NCBI GenBank assembly: GCA_964628385.1
Contig: CAZVOD010000036.1
Location: 1-43,516 of the forward strand
DNA: 43,516 nt
Source of the DNA: JANQPA01 sp964628385
Lineage (GTDB): Bacteria; Bacteroidota; Bacteroidia; Chitinophagales; Saprospiraceae
Direction of reading: 5' to 3'
Shown here: piece after piece, positions 9,787-17,924 of the stretch
How the letters are laid out: each line of letters begins with the position of its first letter
How positions within the stretch are numbered: position 1 is the stretch's first letter
The notes under the pieces: model-generated
What the model was told of the DNA's origin: nothing
The model's database searches: none
What the model saw: only the letters and a program-made list of their open reading frames with translations
Position numbers and translations under genes: made by a program

Positions 9787-9821
9787 TTAAGAGATGCAAA
9801 AATAGCATCTATTGCGGTATT

Positions 9822-10994
9822 TTAATTCAATAATTCATAAATGCCGGCAATACCCTGGCCACCGCCTACACAGGCTGTCACCATACCGTACTTTGAATTG
9901 CGACGTCTCATCTCGTTGAATAGCTGAGTAGACAGCTTGGCGCCGGTACAACCTAGTGGATGCCCAAGTGCAATAGCACCGCCATTGACATTAACAATCT
10001 CAGGGTTGAGGCCGGCTTCCTGTATAACGGCCAGTGATTGGGCAGCAAAGGCCTCATTCAATTCTATAAGTTCAATATCGTTCAACTTCATGTTGGCCTG
10101 CTTCAAAGCTTTTGGAATGGCCACACATGGGCCAATACCCATGTATAGAGGATCTACACCACCAACGGAGCAAGAAACCAATCTCGCAATTGGAGTCAGG
10201 TTCAGTTGTTTGACCATTTCTTCACTTACTACCAAAGTAAAAGCAGATCCATCAGAAGTCTGAGAAGAATTACCGGCAGTTACGGTGCCGCCTTTGGCAA
10301 ATACTGGACGTAATTTTCCCAATACCTCCATAGAAGTTTCTCTCCTTACCCCCTCATCCATAGCTACGGTATGAGAAGTTTCCATACGCTTATCGTCCTT
10401 TACAAATACTTCTTTTACTTCTACCGGTACTATTTCATCGTTGAACTTCCCTTCGTCTATTGCTTTGGCCGCTTTATGATGAGAGTGATAAGCAAATTCA
10501 TCGGCCTTATCGCGGGAGATATTGTATTTTTTACTGACCGCTTCAGCAGTGATACCCATACTCACCAAATAATCGGGAGTAGAACTGGCTACTTTGTAGC
10601 TGGGAGCAAGTTTATAACCCGTCATTGGGATGGCACTCATACTTTCCGTTCCTCCGGCTACAAAGATATGTCCCATGCCAGCTTTGATCTTTGCCGTAGC
10701 AATAGAAATCGTCTCCAGGCCTGAAGCACAGTATCTGTTGACAGTCATTCCCGGTACGGGCTTACCCAGTGCCCTCACTGATATTTGGCGCCCGATCTGT
10801 AGGCCTTGCTCACCTTCTGGGTTGGCACAACCTACAATGACATCGTCCACCAGCTGAGGGTCAACTTCTGGTGTTTGGGCCATCATATGTTTGATAATAT
10901 CTACCGCTAAATCATCTGAACGGTAGTTGCGAAAGCCTCCTTTTTTGGCTTTTCCTACTGCTGAGCGATATGCTTTGACTATGTATGCTTCCAT
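9822..10994 (-). CDS. Acetyl-CoA C-acyltransferase (thiolase)
   Basis: This 390-residue thiolase II family enzyme cleaves 3-ketoacyl-CoA with CoA in the last step of beta-oxidation. The nucleophilic Cys is C89 in NRYCASGLE, the catalytic His is H345 in GGAIALGHPLGCTGAK, and the second acid/base Cys is C375 in ACVGGGQG. Length and motifs are complete. It lies 154 bp downstream of the 3-hydroxyacyl-CoA dehydrogenase/enoyl-CoA hydratase gene on the same strand, the same order as Bacillus fadN-fadA, so the two probably form one beta-oxidation unit. A strong terminator follows at 9753-9786. The sequence cannot separate a degradative thiolase from a biosynthetic one with certainty; the neighbour favours degradation. 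Confidence 0.93.
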   Translation of the reverse strand: MEAYIVKAYRSAVGKAKKGGFRNYRSDDLAVDIIKHMMAQTPEVDPQLVDDVIVGCANPEGEQGLQIGRQISVRALGKPVPGMTVNRYCASGLETISIATAKIKAGMGHIFVAGGTESMSAIPMTGYKLAPSYKVASSTPDYLVSMGITAEAVSKKYNISRDKADEFAYHSHHKAAKAIDEGKFNDEIVPVEVKEVFVKDDKRMETSHTVAMDEGVRRETSMEVLGKLRPVFAKGGTVTAGNSSQTSDGSAFTLVVSEEMVKQLNLTPIARLVSCSVGGVDPLYMGIGPCVAIPKALKQANMKLNDIELIELNEAFAAQSLAVIQEAGLNPEIVNVNGGAIALGHPLGCTGAKLSTQLFNEMRRRNSKYGMVTACVGGGQGIAGIYELLN

Positions 10995-11148
10995 GGCTGT
11001 TATTGTGTGTAAAGAGGATGGAGTAGTAAATATTAAGGTGCTATAGCTTAAAGTACTTACTCAATTCCTATTGATTTTGATAATTTATGTATCATCTTTG
11101 AAATAAGTCTAATAAAAACAAGTCCATTAGGATCGTTTTCAATACCCA

Positions 11149-13542
11149 TTAATTTCTCAGCGGCTTATTCGTCTGAAGCATGTGCTGGATGCGTTCTAGT
11201 GTTTTTTGCTCGCCGCAAAGGCTGAGGAATGCCTCACGCTCCAGGTTGAGCAAATATTGCTCCGATACTTTCTGTGGCCCCGTAAGATCACCGCCGCAAA
11301 GCACATGAGCTACCTTATGAGCAATCTTAATATCGTGCTCTGAGGCAAAATTACCCAGATAAAGTTCATTAGCTGCCGCATAAAGAGCCGCCAGGCCAGT
11401 ACGTCCTAATACATAAACATCGTCCCTTTCTATGGGTTGAACGTAATTTTCGGCCAGCTGAAGTACCTTCTTTTTGGCTTCGGCAATATTGCGTTGAGTA
11501 TTGACAACAACACTGTCTTTCTCCGGAAGCAAATAACCATGATTAAAGGCTTCGTGAGCAGAAGTCGCTACACTGGCCAGGGCTATGGTCTTGAACTTTT
11601 CTATCAGAGTAGGTATCATCACATCTCCTTCGTGGAAACTATCAGAGGTGCGTACGGCAAATTCTTTGGTACCGGCACCACCCGGAATCAGACCGACGCC
11701 CACTTCCACCAAACCAATATAAGATTCAGCCGCTGCCATGGTAGCATCACAGTGCATGATAAATTCACAACCACCACCAAAGGTATATCCCTGAGTAGCA
11801 GCCACTACCGGCACTGCTGAATAACGACAACGCATACTGGTATCCTGAAATAGCTTCACTGCCATATTGAGCTCATCAAATTCTTGCTGGAAGGCGAACA
11901 TTCCGATCAGCATTAAATTGGCTCCTACTGTAAAGTGAGTGTCGTTATTTCCAATAACTAGTCCCTTCCAATCCCCTTCTTCCGCTATCTGAATGGCTTC
12001 ATTGATACCCCGGAGAATACCTTCGCCTATAGCATTATAGGCACTGGTAAACTCAAGATTAAGGACGCCATCGCCGATATCGTGCAGGATCACTTCACTG
12101 TTTTTGAAAACAGGGGCTTTATCTCTGAAGGTATCCAGGATGACGAACTCTTCTGTGCCCGGCACGGTCAGATAAGTTTTGGTAGGGATATCATAGCACA
12201 TGCGTTGGCCTGCTTCGTTTTTGTAAAAAGAAGTATGACCCGCCGCGAGCATTTCTTTTACCCAATCTGCAATGGGTTCATTGTGCTTTTCCATTAATGA
12301 TACACCTTGCTGTACCCCAATGGTATCCCAGTATTCAAACGGGCCCATCTCCCAGCCAAAGCCGGCCCGTAAAGCATCATCAATACTGTAAAGGTTATCG
12401 GCAATTTCGGGAATACGGTTGGCTGAATAACTGAAAAGGCCAAGCATTGAACGCCTGATAAGCTCCGCTCCCTTGTCTTCAGCTTCCATGAACATCTTTA
12501 GGCGACGACCCAAATCGTCAACCTGCTTAGACTGCTTTAAGCTGGGCAGATCTACTTTTGGCTGCGCTTCGTATTCTTTGGTTTTGAGATTTAAAGCATG
12601 AATAATTGTCTTGCCTTTATCGTCCTTCTCTTTGGTTTTTTTATAAAACCCTTGCCTGGTTTTATTACCCAAATAATTATTATCCAATAAAAAGTGGAGA
12701 TAGTCTGGCACTTCTAGTTGTTGCGCCTGTGGATCATCAGGACAGTTGTCTCTGATGCCATTGATTACCTTAACGGCGGTGTCTAGTCCTACCAGATCAC
12801 CAAGGCGGAATGTCCCTGTTTTGGGTCGCCCAATAGCTGGTCCCGTTAATTTATCCACCACACCTATAGGCAAATCCAGCTCTGTTGCTAGTTTGAATAT
12901 TTGTGCCATAGCATAAACACCGATTCTGTTACCAATAAATGCCGGTGTATCTTTGCACAAAACAGTTTGTTTACCCAAATATACATCTCCGTAATGCATG
13001 AAGAAGTCAATGACCTCCTGTTTGGTATCCTGGGTGGGAATTACCTCGAATAACCTCAGATAGCGAGGAGGGTTGAAAAAGTGGGTACCACAGAAATGTT
13101 GTTTGAAATCTTCAGAGCGCCCTTCCAACATCATATGAATAGGAATACCTGAGGTATTGGAAGTAACTAAACTGCCCGGGCTACGGTATTTATCTACTTG
13201 TTCAAAAACTTTCTTTTTGATATCTAATCGCTCAACTACCACTTCTATGATCCAGTCGCAGTCTTTGATTTTCTCAAAGTCATCTTCAAAATTACCAGTT
13301 TGTATCCTGGACACCAGGCTTTTGTCGTAAAGTGGAGCAGGCTTGGACTTCATGGCCGCTTTTAAAGCACCATCAGCCACAGCATTGCGCTCTTTAGGAT
13401 TGTTTTGGTCAGCCTCTGAAAGATCTCTCGGTACAATGTCCAGCATGAGAACTTCCAAGCCAATATTGGCAAAATGACAGGCAATGCCTGTGCCCATTAC
13501 TCCCGAGCCCAGAACTGCCGCTTTTTTGATTCTTCTACTCAT
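11149..13542 (-). CDS. 3-hydroxyacyl-CoA dehydrogenase / enoyl-CoA hydratase (FadN-type fusion)
   Basis: This 797-residue bifunctional beta-oxidation enzyme hydrates enoyl-CoA and oxidises 3-hydroxyacyl-CoA with NAD. The dehydrogenase comes first: Rossmann motif GSGVMGTG (residues 12-19), SNTS at 128-131, and catalytic H154 in GTHFFNPP, followed by the C-terminal dehydrogenase domain (IGRPKTGTFRLGDLVG). The enoyl-CoA hydratase domain is at the C-terminus, with QGYTFGGGCEF (Glu near 592) and EVGVGLIPGGAGT near 617. This order and length match Bacillus FadN (HAD first, ECH last) and are the reverse of E. coli FadB. It is the first gene of the unit with the thiolase at 9822-10994. A perfect 17-bp palindrome at 13593-13609 sits over its likely -33 region and suggests control by a repressor. 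Confidence 0.93.
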   Translation of the reverse strand: MSRRIKKAAVLGSGVMGTGIACHFANIGLEVLMLDIVPRDLSEADQNNPKERNAVADGALKAAMKSKPAPLYDKSLVSRIQTGNFEDDFEKIKDCDWIIEVVVERLDIKKKVFEQVDKYRSPGSLVTSNTSGIPIHMMLEGRSEDFKQHFCGTHFFNPPRYLRLFEVIPTQDTKQEVIDFFMHYGDVYLGKQTVLCKDTPAFIGNRIGVYAMAQIFKLATELDLPIGVVDKLTGPAIGRPKTGTFRLGDLVGLDTAVKVINGIRDNCPDDPQAQQLEVPDYLHFLLDNNYLGNKTRQGFYKKTKEKDDKGKTIIHALNLKTKEYEAQPKVDLPSLKQSKQVDDLGRRLKMFMEAEDKGAELIRRSMLGLFSYSANRIPEIADNLYSIDDALRAGFGWEMGPFEYWDTIGVQQGVSLMEKHNEPIADWVKEMLAAGHTSFYKNEAGQRMCYDIPTKTYLTVPGTEEFVILDTFRDKAPVFKNSEVILHDIGDGVLNLEFTSAYNAIGEGILRGINEAIQIAEEGDWKGLVIGNNDTHFTVGANLMLIGMFAFQQEFDELNMAVKLFQDTSMRCRYSAVPVVAATQGYTFGGGCEFIMHCDATMAAAESYIGLVEVGVGLIPGGAGTKEFAVRTSDSFHEGDVMIPTLIEKFKTIALASVATSAHEAFNHGYLLPEKDSVVVNTQRNIAEAKKKVLQLAENYVQPIERDDVYVLGRTGLAALYAAANELYLGNFASEHDIKIAHKVAHVLCGGDLTGPQKVSEQYLLNLEREAFLSLCGEQKTLERIQHMLQTNKPLRN

Positions 13543-13577
13543 ATGAGTTGGATATTTCGGTTAGATATGCAGGTTGA

Positions 13578-13585
13578 AAAATGTA
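13578..13585 (-). promoter_or_regulatory. candidate -7 element for the beta-oxidation operon
   Basis: On the minus strand TACATTTT matches TAnnTTTG except for the last base, 36 bp before the ATG of the dehydrogenase/hydratase gene. The palindrome at 13593-13609 lies just upstream of it, where the -33 element would be. Confidence 0.4.
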
Positions 13586-13592
13586 ATTTTAA

Positions 13593-13609
13593 TTTCTTAC
13601 AGTAAGAAA
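13593..13609. promoter_or_regulatory. Palindromic operator candidate (17 bp)
   Basis: TTTCTTAC-A-GTAAGAAA is a perfect palindrome with 8-bp arms around one base, 51-67 bp upstream of the dehydrogenase/hydratase start. Its size and position resemble operators of TetR-type repressors, which commonly control fatty-acid degradation genes. No such regulator gene is in the window, so the binding protein is inference. Confidence 0.5.
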
Positions 13610-13621
13610 CACTTTAATTAT

Positions 13622-13641
13622 GCCAGCGAATTTTCGCTAGC
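13622..13641. repeat. Second near-palindrome upstream of the beta-oxidation genes
   Basis: GCCAGCGAA-TT-TTCGCTAGC has 9-bp arms with one mismatch. It lies 12 bp beyond the 17-bp palindrome in the divergent spacer between the beta-oxidation unit and the TonB-system operon. The rest of that 318-bp spacer (to 13860) is AT-rich; I see nothing else certain in it. Confidence 0.45.
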
Positions 13642-13860
13642 TTAACAAAAATAGAAAATTAATGTAACAAAATGTGGGTAAAAGGGATATAATTTCAGGA
13701 TAAGAGGCCAGACAACAAAAACAGGGATGCCTATAGCTTAAGTAGGCTTCGGATACTATCTGCTTCTTTCTGCATAAATAAATTTAAGAATTTATTAAAT
13801 AATTTAAATTCTATTAAATTCGTTCTTTGAACCTATAACACTACTACAAAATACACTTAG

Positions 13861-14553
13861 ATGTTCCAAAAGACTATCCTATTGTTCCAGACAGCGGATC
13901 TGGAAAGAGAAAATGAAATGGCCACACAAAGCAGTTTTGATGTAATCATGCAAAGTGGCCCTTTAGCTATCACTATTTACCTGGTCCTTTTAATCTTATC
14001 GGTTATCGCTATTTATATTTTTGCTACTCGCTACATGGTTATTCGTAAAGCGGGCCAAATCGACCAGGGCTTCATGAATAATATCAGAGCTAACGTACAG
14101 TCCGGTAATATTCAGGGGGCGCAGGCACTTTGCCAAACAACAGATTCTCCGGTTGCAAGGATGGTAGAAAAGGGACTACAGCGTATTGGCAAACCATTGC
14201 GTGATATTGATGCGGCCATCGAAAATGTGGGTAACCTGGAGTTGTTTAAATTGGAAAAAAGCTTGTCCACCCTGGCCAGTATTGCCGGAGCAGCTCCTAT
14301 GATCGGCTTTTTTGGTACAGTTACAGGGATGATCCAGGCTTTCTACGAAATGTCAACTCAGGAAAATGTAACCCCAACCGTCCTGGCAGGCGGTATCTAT
14401 CAGGCGTTGATCACTACTGCCTTTGGATTATTCATCGGTATCCTGGCCTTCATTGGCTACAACCTGCTGGTGGCTAATGTCGAAAAAGTTGTATTTAAAA
14501 TGGAAAGAACTACTTTGGAGTTTATGGATTTACTGCAGGAACCATCCGTATAA
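13861..14553 (+). CDS. exbB: MotA/TolQ/ExbB proton channel family protein
   Basis: This 230-residue inner-membrane protein would form, with ExbD, the proton-driven motor that energises TonB. A first membrane segment lies at about residues 38-56 (AITIYLVLLILSVIAIYIF). A cytoplasmic loop follows, then two C-terminal membrane segments with the family signature LASIAGAAPMIGFFGTVTGM and the conserved GGIYQALITTAFGLFIGILAF. A second in-frame ATG at 13918 (MATQSSFD) is an alternative start; the first gives a 19-residue longer, moderately hydrophobic lead. It heads a four-gene operon with two ExbD genes and a TonB gene. Confidence 0.92.
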   Translation: MFQKTILLFQTADLERENEMATQSSFDVIMQSGPLAITIYLVLLILSVIAIYIFATRYMVIRKAGQIDQGFMNNIRANVQSGNIQGAQALCQTTDSPVARMVEKGLQRIGKPLRDIDAAIENVGNLELFKLEKSLSTLASIAGAAPMIGFFGTVTGMIQAFYEMSTQENVTPTVLAGGIYQALITTAFGLFIGILAFIGYNLLVANVEKVVFKMERTTLEFMDLLQEPSV

Positions 14554-14607
14554 CGGTTGGGTTCTTATGACAATCAAGCCAATATTCTAACATAAAAAAT
14601 ACCTCGC

Positions 14608-15015
14608 GTGGGCTTAAACAGAAGAAATAAAGTAAGTGCAGAGTTTAGCATGTCTTCCCTGACAGATATCATCTTTCTACTGTTGATATTCTTTATGCTA
14701 ACGTCTACATTGGTAAAAATACAGCCTTTTGAGTTGCCGGAATCAGACTCCAAAACAGTAGCGTCCACCTCTATCGTAGTATCTATAGATAAAGAGGGTA
14801 ATCACACGCTCAATGAACTGGAGCTACCGGCTTCACGTCTGGAAAGCCAACTGCGCAGAAAGGTCAGAGAAGCAGAAGAAAAGAAAGATGTCAACGTTAC
14901 TATAGTAGCTGAAGTGGGGACGCCTTTCGACTATGTGATCAATGTGATGAAAATTGCTGGTAAGCTCCGGGTCAAAGCGATTATCGCAACACAACCCAGA
15001 GGGGCACAGGGGTAA
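14608..15015 (+). CDS. exbD: Biopolymer transporter ExbD (first copy)
   Basis: This 135-residue protein has a short cytoplasmic N-terminus, one membrane helix (about residues 18-35, SLTDIIFLLLIFFMLTS) and a periplasmic domain. The essential proton-carrying Asp of ExbD/TolR proteins is D20. The start is GTG at 14608; the identical arrangement (GTG-GGN-TTA-AA) opens the next ExbD gene, which supports it. It lies 54 bp after the ExbB gene and is nearly identical in residues 1-35 to the second copy, while the periplasmic halves differ strongly. ExbD1 and ExbD2 may form a heteromeric channel or serve different TonB partners. Confidence 0.92.
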   Translation: MGLNRRNKVSAEFSMSSLTDIIFLLLIFFMLTSTLVKIQPFELPESDSKTVASTSIVVSIDKEGNHTLNELELPASRLESQLRRKVREAEEKKDVNVTIVAEVGTPFDYVINVMKIAGKLRVKAIIATQPRGAQG

Positions 15016-15067
15016 GTAGAAGTGAATCAATGTCTTAAACAAAACCGCCAAATAAAATTGACGAAGC

Positions 15068-15469
15068 GTGGGTTTAAAAAAGAAAAATAAGGTTAGCGCA
15101 GAGTTTAATATGTCTTCTTTGACAGATATTATCTTCCTTTTGCTTATCTTCTTCATGCTGACATCGAATCTGGTAGCGCCTAATGCTTTAAACCTTAGGC
15201 TTCCGGGAAGCTCCAAGACCAAAACGGTGAGCTCTGGTCAAATTGATGATGTGGCAGTAAGCAGGCAGGGCAGCTACTTTTTTAATGGAAGGCGTATTTC
15301 TGAAGAGGATTTAGAAGCAACTCTACGAAGAAAAGCCAAAGGGAGTGCCGAGCAGTTGAATATGACCATATCTCCTGCTCCCGGAGCGCCCACTGAATCT
15401 GTTGTTTTTGTGATGGATTTAGCTATGCGCCTGGATATGAACGGTATTCTGGCCACTGAAAAAAGATAA
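15068..15469 (+). CDS. exbD: Biopolymer transporter ExbD (second copy)
   Basis: This 133-residue paralogue of the preceding gene starts at GTG 15068. The N-terminus MGLKKKNKVSAEFNMSSLTD places the channel Asp at D20, followed by one membrane helix. The periplasmic part (residues 36-133) is unlike copy 1, beginning with ALNLRLPGSSKTK. It is 52 bp downstream of copy 1 and 76 bp before the TonB gene, all in one direction, so co-transcription is likely. Paired ExbD genes next to ExbB and TonB are a common layout in Bacteroidota. Confidence 0.92.
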   Translation: MGLKKKNKVSAEFNMSSLTDIIFLLLIFFMLTSNLVAPNALNLRLPGSSKTKTVSSGQIDDVAVSRQGSYFFNGRRISEEDLEATLRRKAKGSAEQLNMTISPAPGAPTESVVFVMDLAMRLDMNGILATEKR

Positions 15470-15545
15470 CTATTGTATTGCGTAAATGCTGCAATGAATT
15501 ACTTTCTCGCAACTCCTTACGCAATACCCAAACACCAAATAAACT

Positions 15546-16391
15546 ATGGATTTACAAGTAACTGCACAGGAAGAACAATACAAGAAGAAAGGCCTGATCA
15601 TCTCGATCGTGGTGCATATTTTCTTTTTGATCTTGCTATTTATTCCATTTCTTACCTACCCTGACCCGCCCCCGGGCCAGAAAGGAATCACTGTAAATTT
15701 GGGTATTCCTGAATTTGATAACTTTGAAGATGCTGCTCCCGCTGCTCCAAATACAGAGCCAGAGCCGGCACCGGAAAAGCCAACAACAGAACCAGAGCCA
15801 CAAACCAGGCCGGAGCGATCAGAACCCATTCAGGAGGAAGTGGTCCAGACGGAAGACCCCGAGGCTATTGCGTTGCGTAAGGAGCAGGAAAGAAAAGAAC
15901 GCGAACGCCAGGAACAGCTTCGCAAAGAGCAGGAAGAAGCTGAGCGTCGTCGCCAGGCCGAAGAAAAACGTCGTCGCAGGGAGGCTGAAGCCCAGGAGAA
16001 TAAAGAGAAATTTTCTGACCTTTTCAAAAATAGTGGTTCCGGTAGTGATAACGATCCGGCAGGTGGCGATCCCGACGGTAAACCTAACTCGGGAGCACTC
16101 GATAAGGTGACTACTAGTGCCGGAACCGTCACCGGAGATTTGGCCGGCCGTGGGCGCCCTATATCCTCTCCCAAAATTGAGGATGATTCCCAAAAGACGG
16201 GTAGAGTGGCCATAAAGGTTTGTGTAGATGCAAATGGAAATGTCACTGAGGCAAAATATACACAACTTGGTTCTACTACGGGTGATCCGACCTTAAAGTC
16301 AAAGGCTATCGCCAATGCTAAAAAATGGAAATTCCCTCAGGGTTCCAAAACAGACTGCGGGACGATCACCTATGAATTTAAAGTTAGGTAA
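15546..16391 (+). CDS. tonB: TonB family energy transducer
   Basis: This 281-residue protein passes proton-motive energy from ExbB/ExbD to outer-membrane TonB-dependent receptors. Residues 16-35 are the membrane anchor, with the S-x-x-x-H motif (S20, H24) that contacts ExbB/ExbD. Next comes a Pro/Glu-rich periplasmic linker (about 55-90), a strongly charged helical stretch of Arg/Glu/Lys (about 98-150), a Gly/Asp-rich spacer, and a C-terminal TonB domain (about 215-281: GRVAIKVCVDANGNVTEAK, then KKWKFP). It is the last gene of the ExbB-ExbD-ExbD-TonB operon. A palindromic repeat (16414-16478) follows 22 bp after the stop. Confidence 0.9.
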   Translation: MDLQVTAQEEQYKKKGLIISIVVHIFFLILLFIPFLTYPDPPPGQKGITVNLGIPEFDNFEDAAPAAPNTEPEPAPEKPTTEPEPQTRPERSEPIQEEVVQTEDPEAIALRKEQERKERERQEQLRKEQEEAERRRQAEEKRRRREAEAQENKEKFSDLFKNSGSGSDNDPAGGDPDGKPNSGALDKVTTSAGTVTGDLAGRGRPISSPKIEDDSQKTGRVAIKVCVDANGNVTEAKYTQLGSTTGDPTLKSKAIANAKKWKFPQGSKTDCGTITYEFKVR

Positions 16392-16413
16392 TTTCTGTAG
16401 GGAGTAGTTAGGA

Positions 16414-16478
16414 GACTTGTTTCGAGGGGCTAGAGTAGAAGTAAAAGCACCTATTTTAATACCTGTGAGACAAGTCTA
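16414..16478. repeat. Dispersed palindromic repeat, copy A (65 bp)
   Basis: The ends are AGACTTGTTTCG and, in reverse, AGACTTGTCTCACAGGTA. The interior is GGGGCTAGAGTAGAAGTAAA then GCACCTATTTTAATACCTG. The same ends and order occur at 21315-21377 (copy B) and 31018-31263 (copy C). It lies between the TonB gene and folC and has no coding capacity. Confidence 0.8.
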
Positions 16479-16529
16479 CTAAAAGCGCACAGTTTAAAAC
16501 TACTCGCTATTTAACTTCACTACTACAAA

Positions 16530-17825
16530 ATGACTTACCAGCAAGCTACTCAGTATCTTTTTGATCAGCTTCCCATGTACCAAAAGCTGGGTGGAATAGC
16601 CTTAAAAGACGGATTGGATAATATTCTTGCATTGGATGAGCTTTTAGGGCATCCACACAGGAGCTATCCATGCATTCACATTGCAGGTACCAACGGCAAA
16701 GGCTCTGTGGCCAATATGATGGCTGCTGTTTTGCAGGCGGCAGGGTACAAGGTGGGGCTTTACACTTCGCCACATTACAAAGATTTCAGAGAGCGCATAC
16801 GGGTGAATGGCGAATTGCTGCGTGAAGCTTTTGTTGTTGACTTTGTGGAAAAAACAAAAAAATATTACGAGCGAATAAAACCATCCTTTTTTGAGATCAG
16901 TGTGGCCATGGCTTTTGAGTATTTTAAAGAAGAAAAAGTGGACATAGCTGTGATCGAAACAGGCCTGGGCGGACTGAAGGATTCTACCAATATCATTCAA
17001 CCTGTTTTGAGCATTATCACGAATATCAGTTACGATCATCAAGCTACTCTTGGCAACACTTTAGTGGATATTGCGGGGCATAAAGCAGGTATTATTAAGA
17101 ATAATACGCCAGTGGTTATTGGTCAAACACAGGAGGAAGTCAAAGCTGTTTTTTCTCAAAAAGCAGCCGCAGAATCAGCGCCTATCTATTTTGCTGATCA
17201 GTTTTTTGGGGCTGAAAAACTGAACTTCAACGGGAGTTTTTCCAATTATCAAATTTTCCAAAATAAACAACCTTATATCGATCAGTTGCAAAGCACTTTG
17301 CATGGCGATTATCAAAAGCATAATATCGTTACAGTACTTGCTGCCCTGAAAATTGCCGAAAAACATCAGCTATTTTCTTTGCCAGTTTCTATAGCTCATA
17401 TCAGAGAAGGCCTGGCCAATGTTAGAAGCTTGACGCAAATGCTGGGGCGCTGGGAAATTTTGCAGCACGCTCCCCTAATCGTTGCCGATAGCGCCCACAA
17501 CGAGGGTGGACTTGAGGCGGTAGTCGCTCAACTTCGAAATATTTCCAGCAAAAGACTGCATATCGTGCTTGGTGTGATTAGTAATAAAGATATTTCGCTA
17601 ATGTTACGGCTGATGCCCAATACAGGGATCTATTATTTTGCCAAACCCAATATCCCTCGCGGGCTGGATGCCGAAGAATTAGCCCGGAAAGCCGCAGATT
17701 TTGGCCTTTTGGGAAATAGCTTTCCATCTGTACAAGAAGCTTTGAATGCCGCAAAAGCGAAAGCTGACCCGGAGGACCTTATCTATGTGGGCGGCAGTAC
17801 TTACGTTGTAGCTGAAGTCGTGTAA
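16530..17825 (+). CDS. folC: Bifunctional folylpolyglutamate synthase / dihydrofolate synthase
   Basis: This 431-residue Mur-ligase family enzyme adds glutamate to dihydropteroate and to folates, with ATP. The P-loop GTNGKGS is at residues 53-59, preceded by HIAG. The folate-binding/Walker B-like region VIETGLGGLKDSTNII follows near 145-160, then NISYDHQATLG with the metal-site His, and the C-terminal domain with DSAHNEGG (about 318). Length is normal. The start ATG at 16530 gives the usual N-terminus with LDxLP-like MTYQQATQYLFDQLPMYQ. It stands alone after the TonB operon, separated by the palindromic repeat, and ends at a clear terminator. Confidence 0.95.
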   Translation: MTYQQATQYLFDQLPMYQKLGGIALKDGLDNILALDELLGHPHRSYPCIHIAGTNGKGSVANMMAAVLQAAGYKVGLYTSPHYKDFRERIRVNGELLREAFVVDFVEKTKKYYERIKPSFFEISVAMAFEYFKEEKVDIAVIETGLGGLKDSTNIIQPVLSIITNISYDHQATLGNTLVDIAGHKAGIIKNNTPVVIGQTQEEVKAVFSQKAAAESAPIYFADQFFGAEKLNFNGSFSNYQIFQNKQPYIDQLQSTLHGDYQKHNIVTVLAALKIAEKHQLFSLPVSIAHIREGLANVRSLTQMLGRWEILQHAPLIVADSAHNEGGLEAVVAQLRNISSKRLHIVLGVISNKDISLMLRLMPNTGIYYFAKPNIPRGLDAEELARKAADFGLLGNSFPSVQEALNAAKAKADPEDLIYVGGSTYVVAEVV

Positions 17826-17873
17826 GTTTTTTTTCAAAAACCAATATCGCGGAGCTAAATTTGACATAAAACC

Positions 17874-17911
17874 GTAAAAGTCGGCAGGTTCCCAACTTTT
17901 ACAGTTTTTTT
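17874..17911 (+). terminator. Intrinsic terminator of folC
   Basis: The arms GTAAAAGT and ACTTTTAC are separated by a 13-nt loop and followed by a 7-base T-run. It lies 49 bp after the folC stop and just before the convergent end of the trehalose synthase gene at 17925, so it may also help stop the minus-strand transcript. Confidence 0.75.
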
Positions 17912-17924
17912 AGCTGTAGTTACT

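Noticed and set aside
15819..16315. Two open frames of about 150-160 codons antisense to the TonB gene
   Set aside because: They arise from the Glu/Lys/Arg-rich and Pro-rich codon bias of the TonB linker; they have no recognisable domain and cover a well-supported gene.
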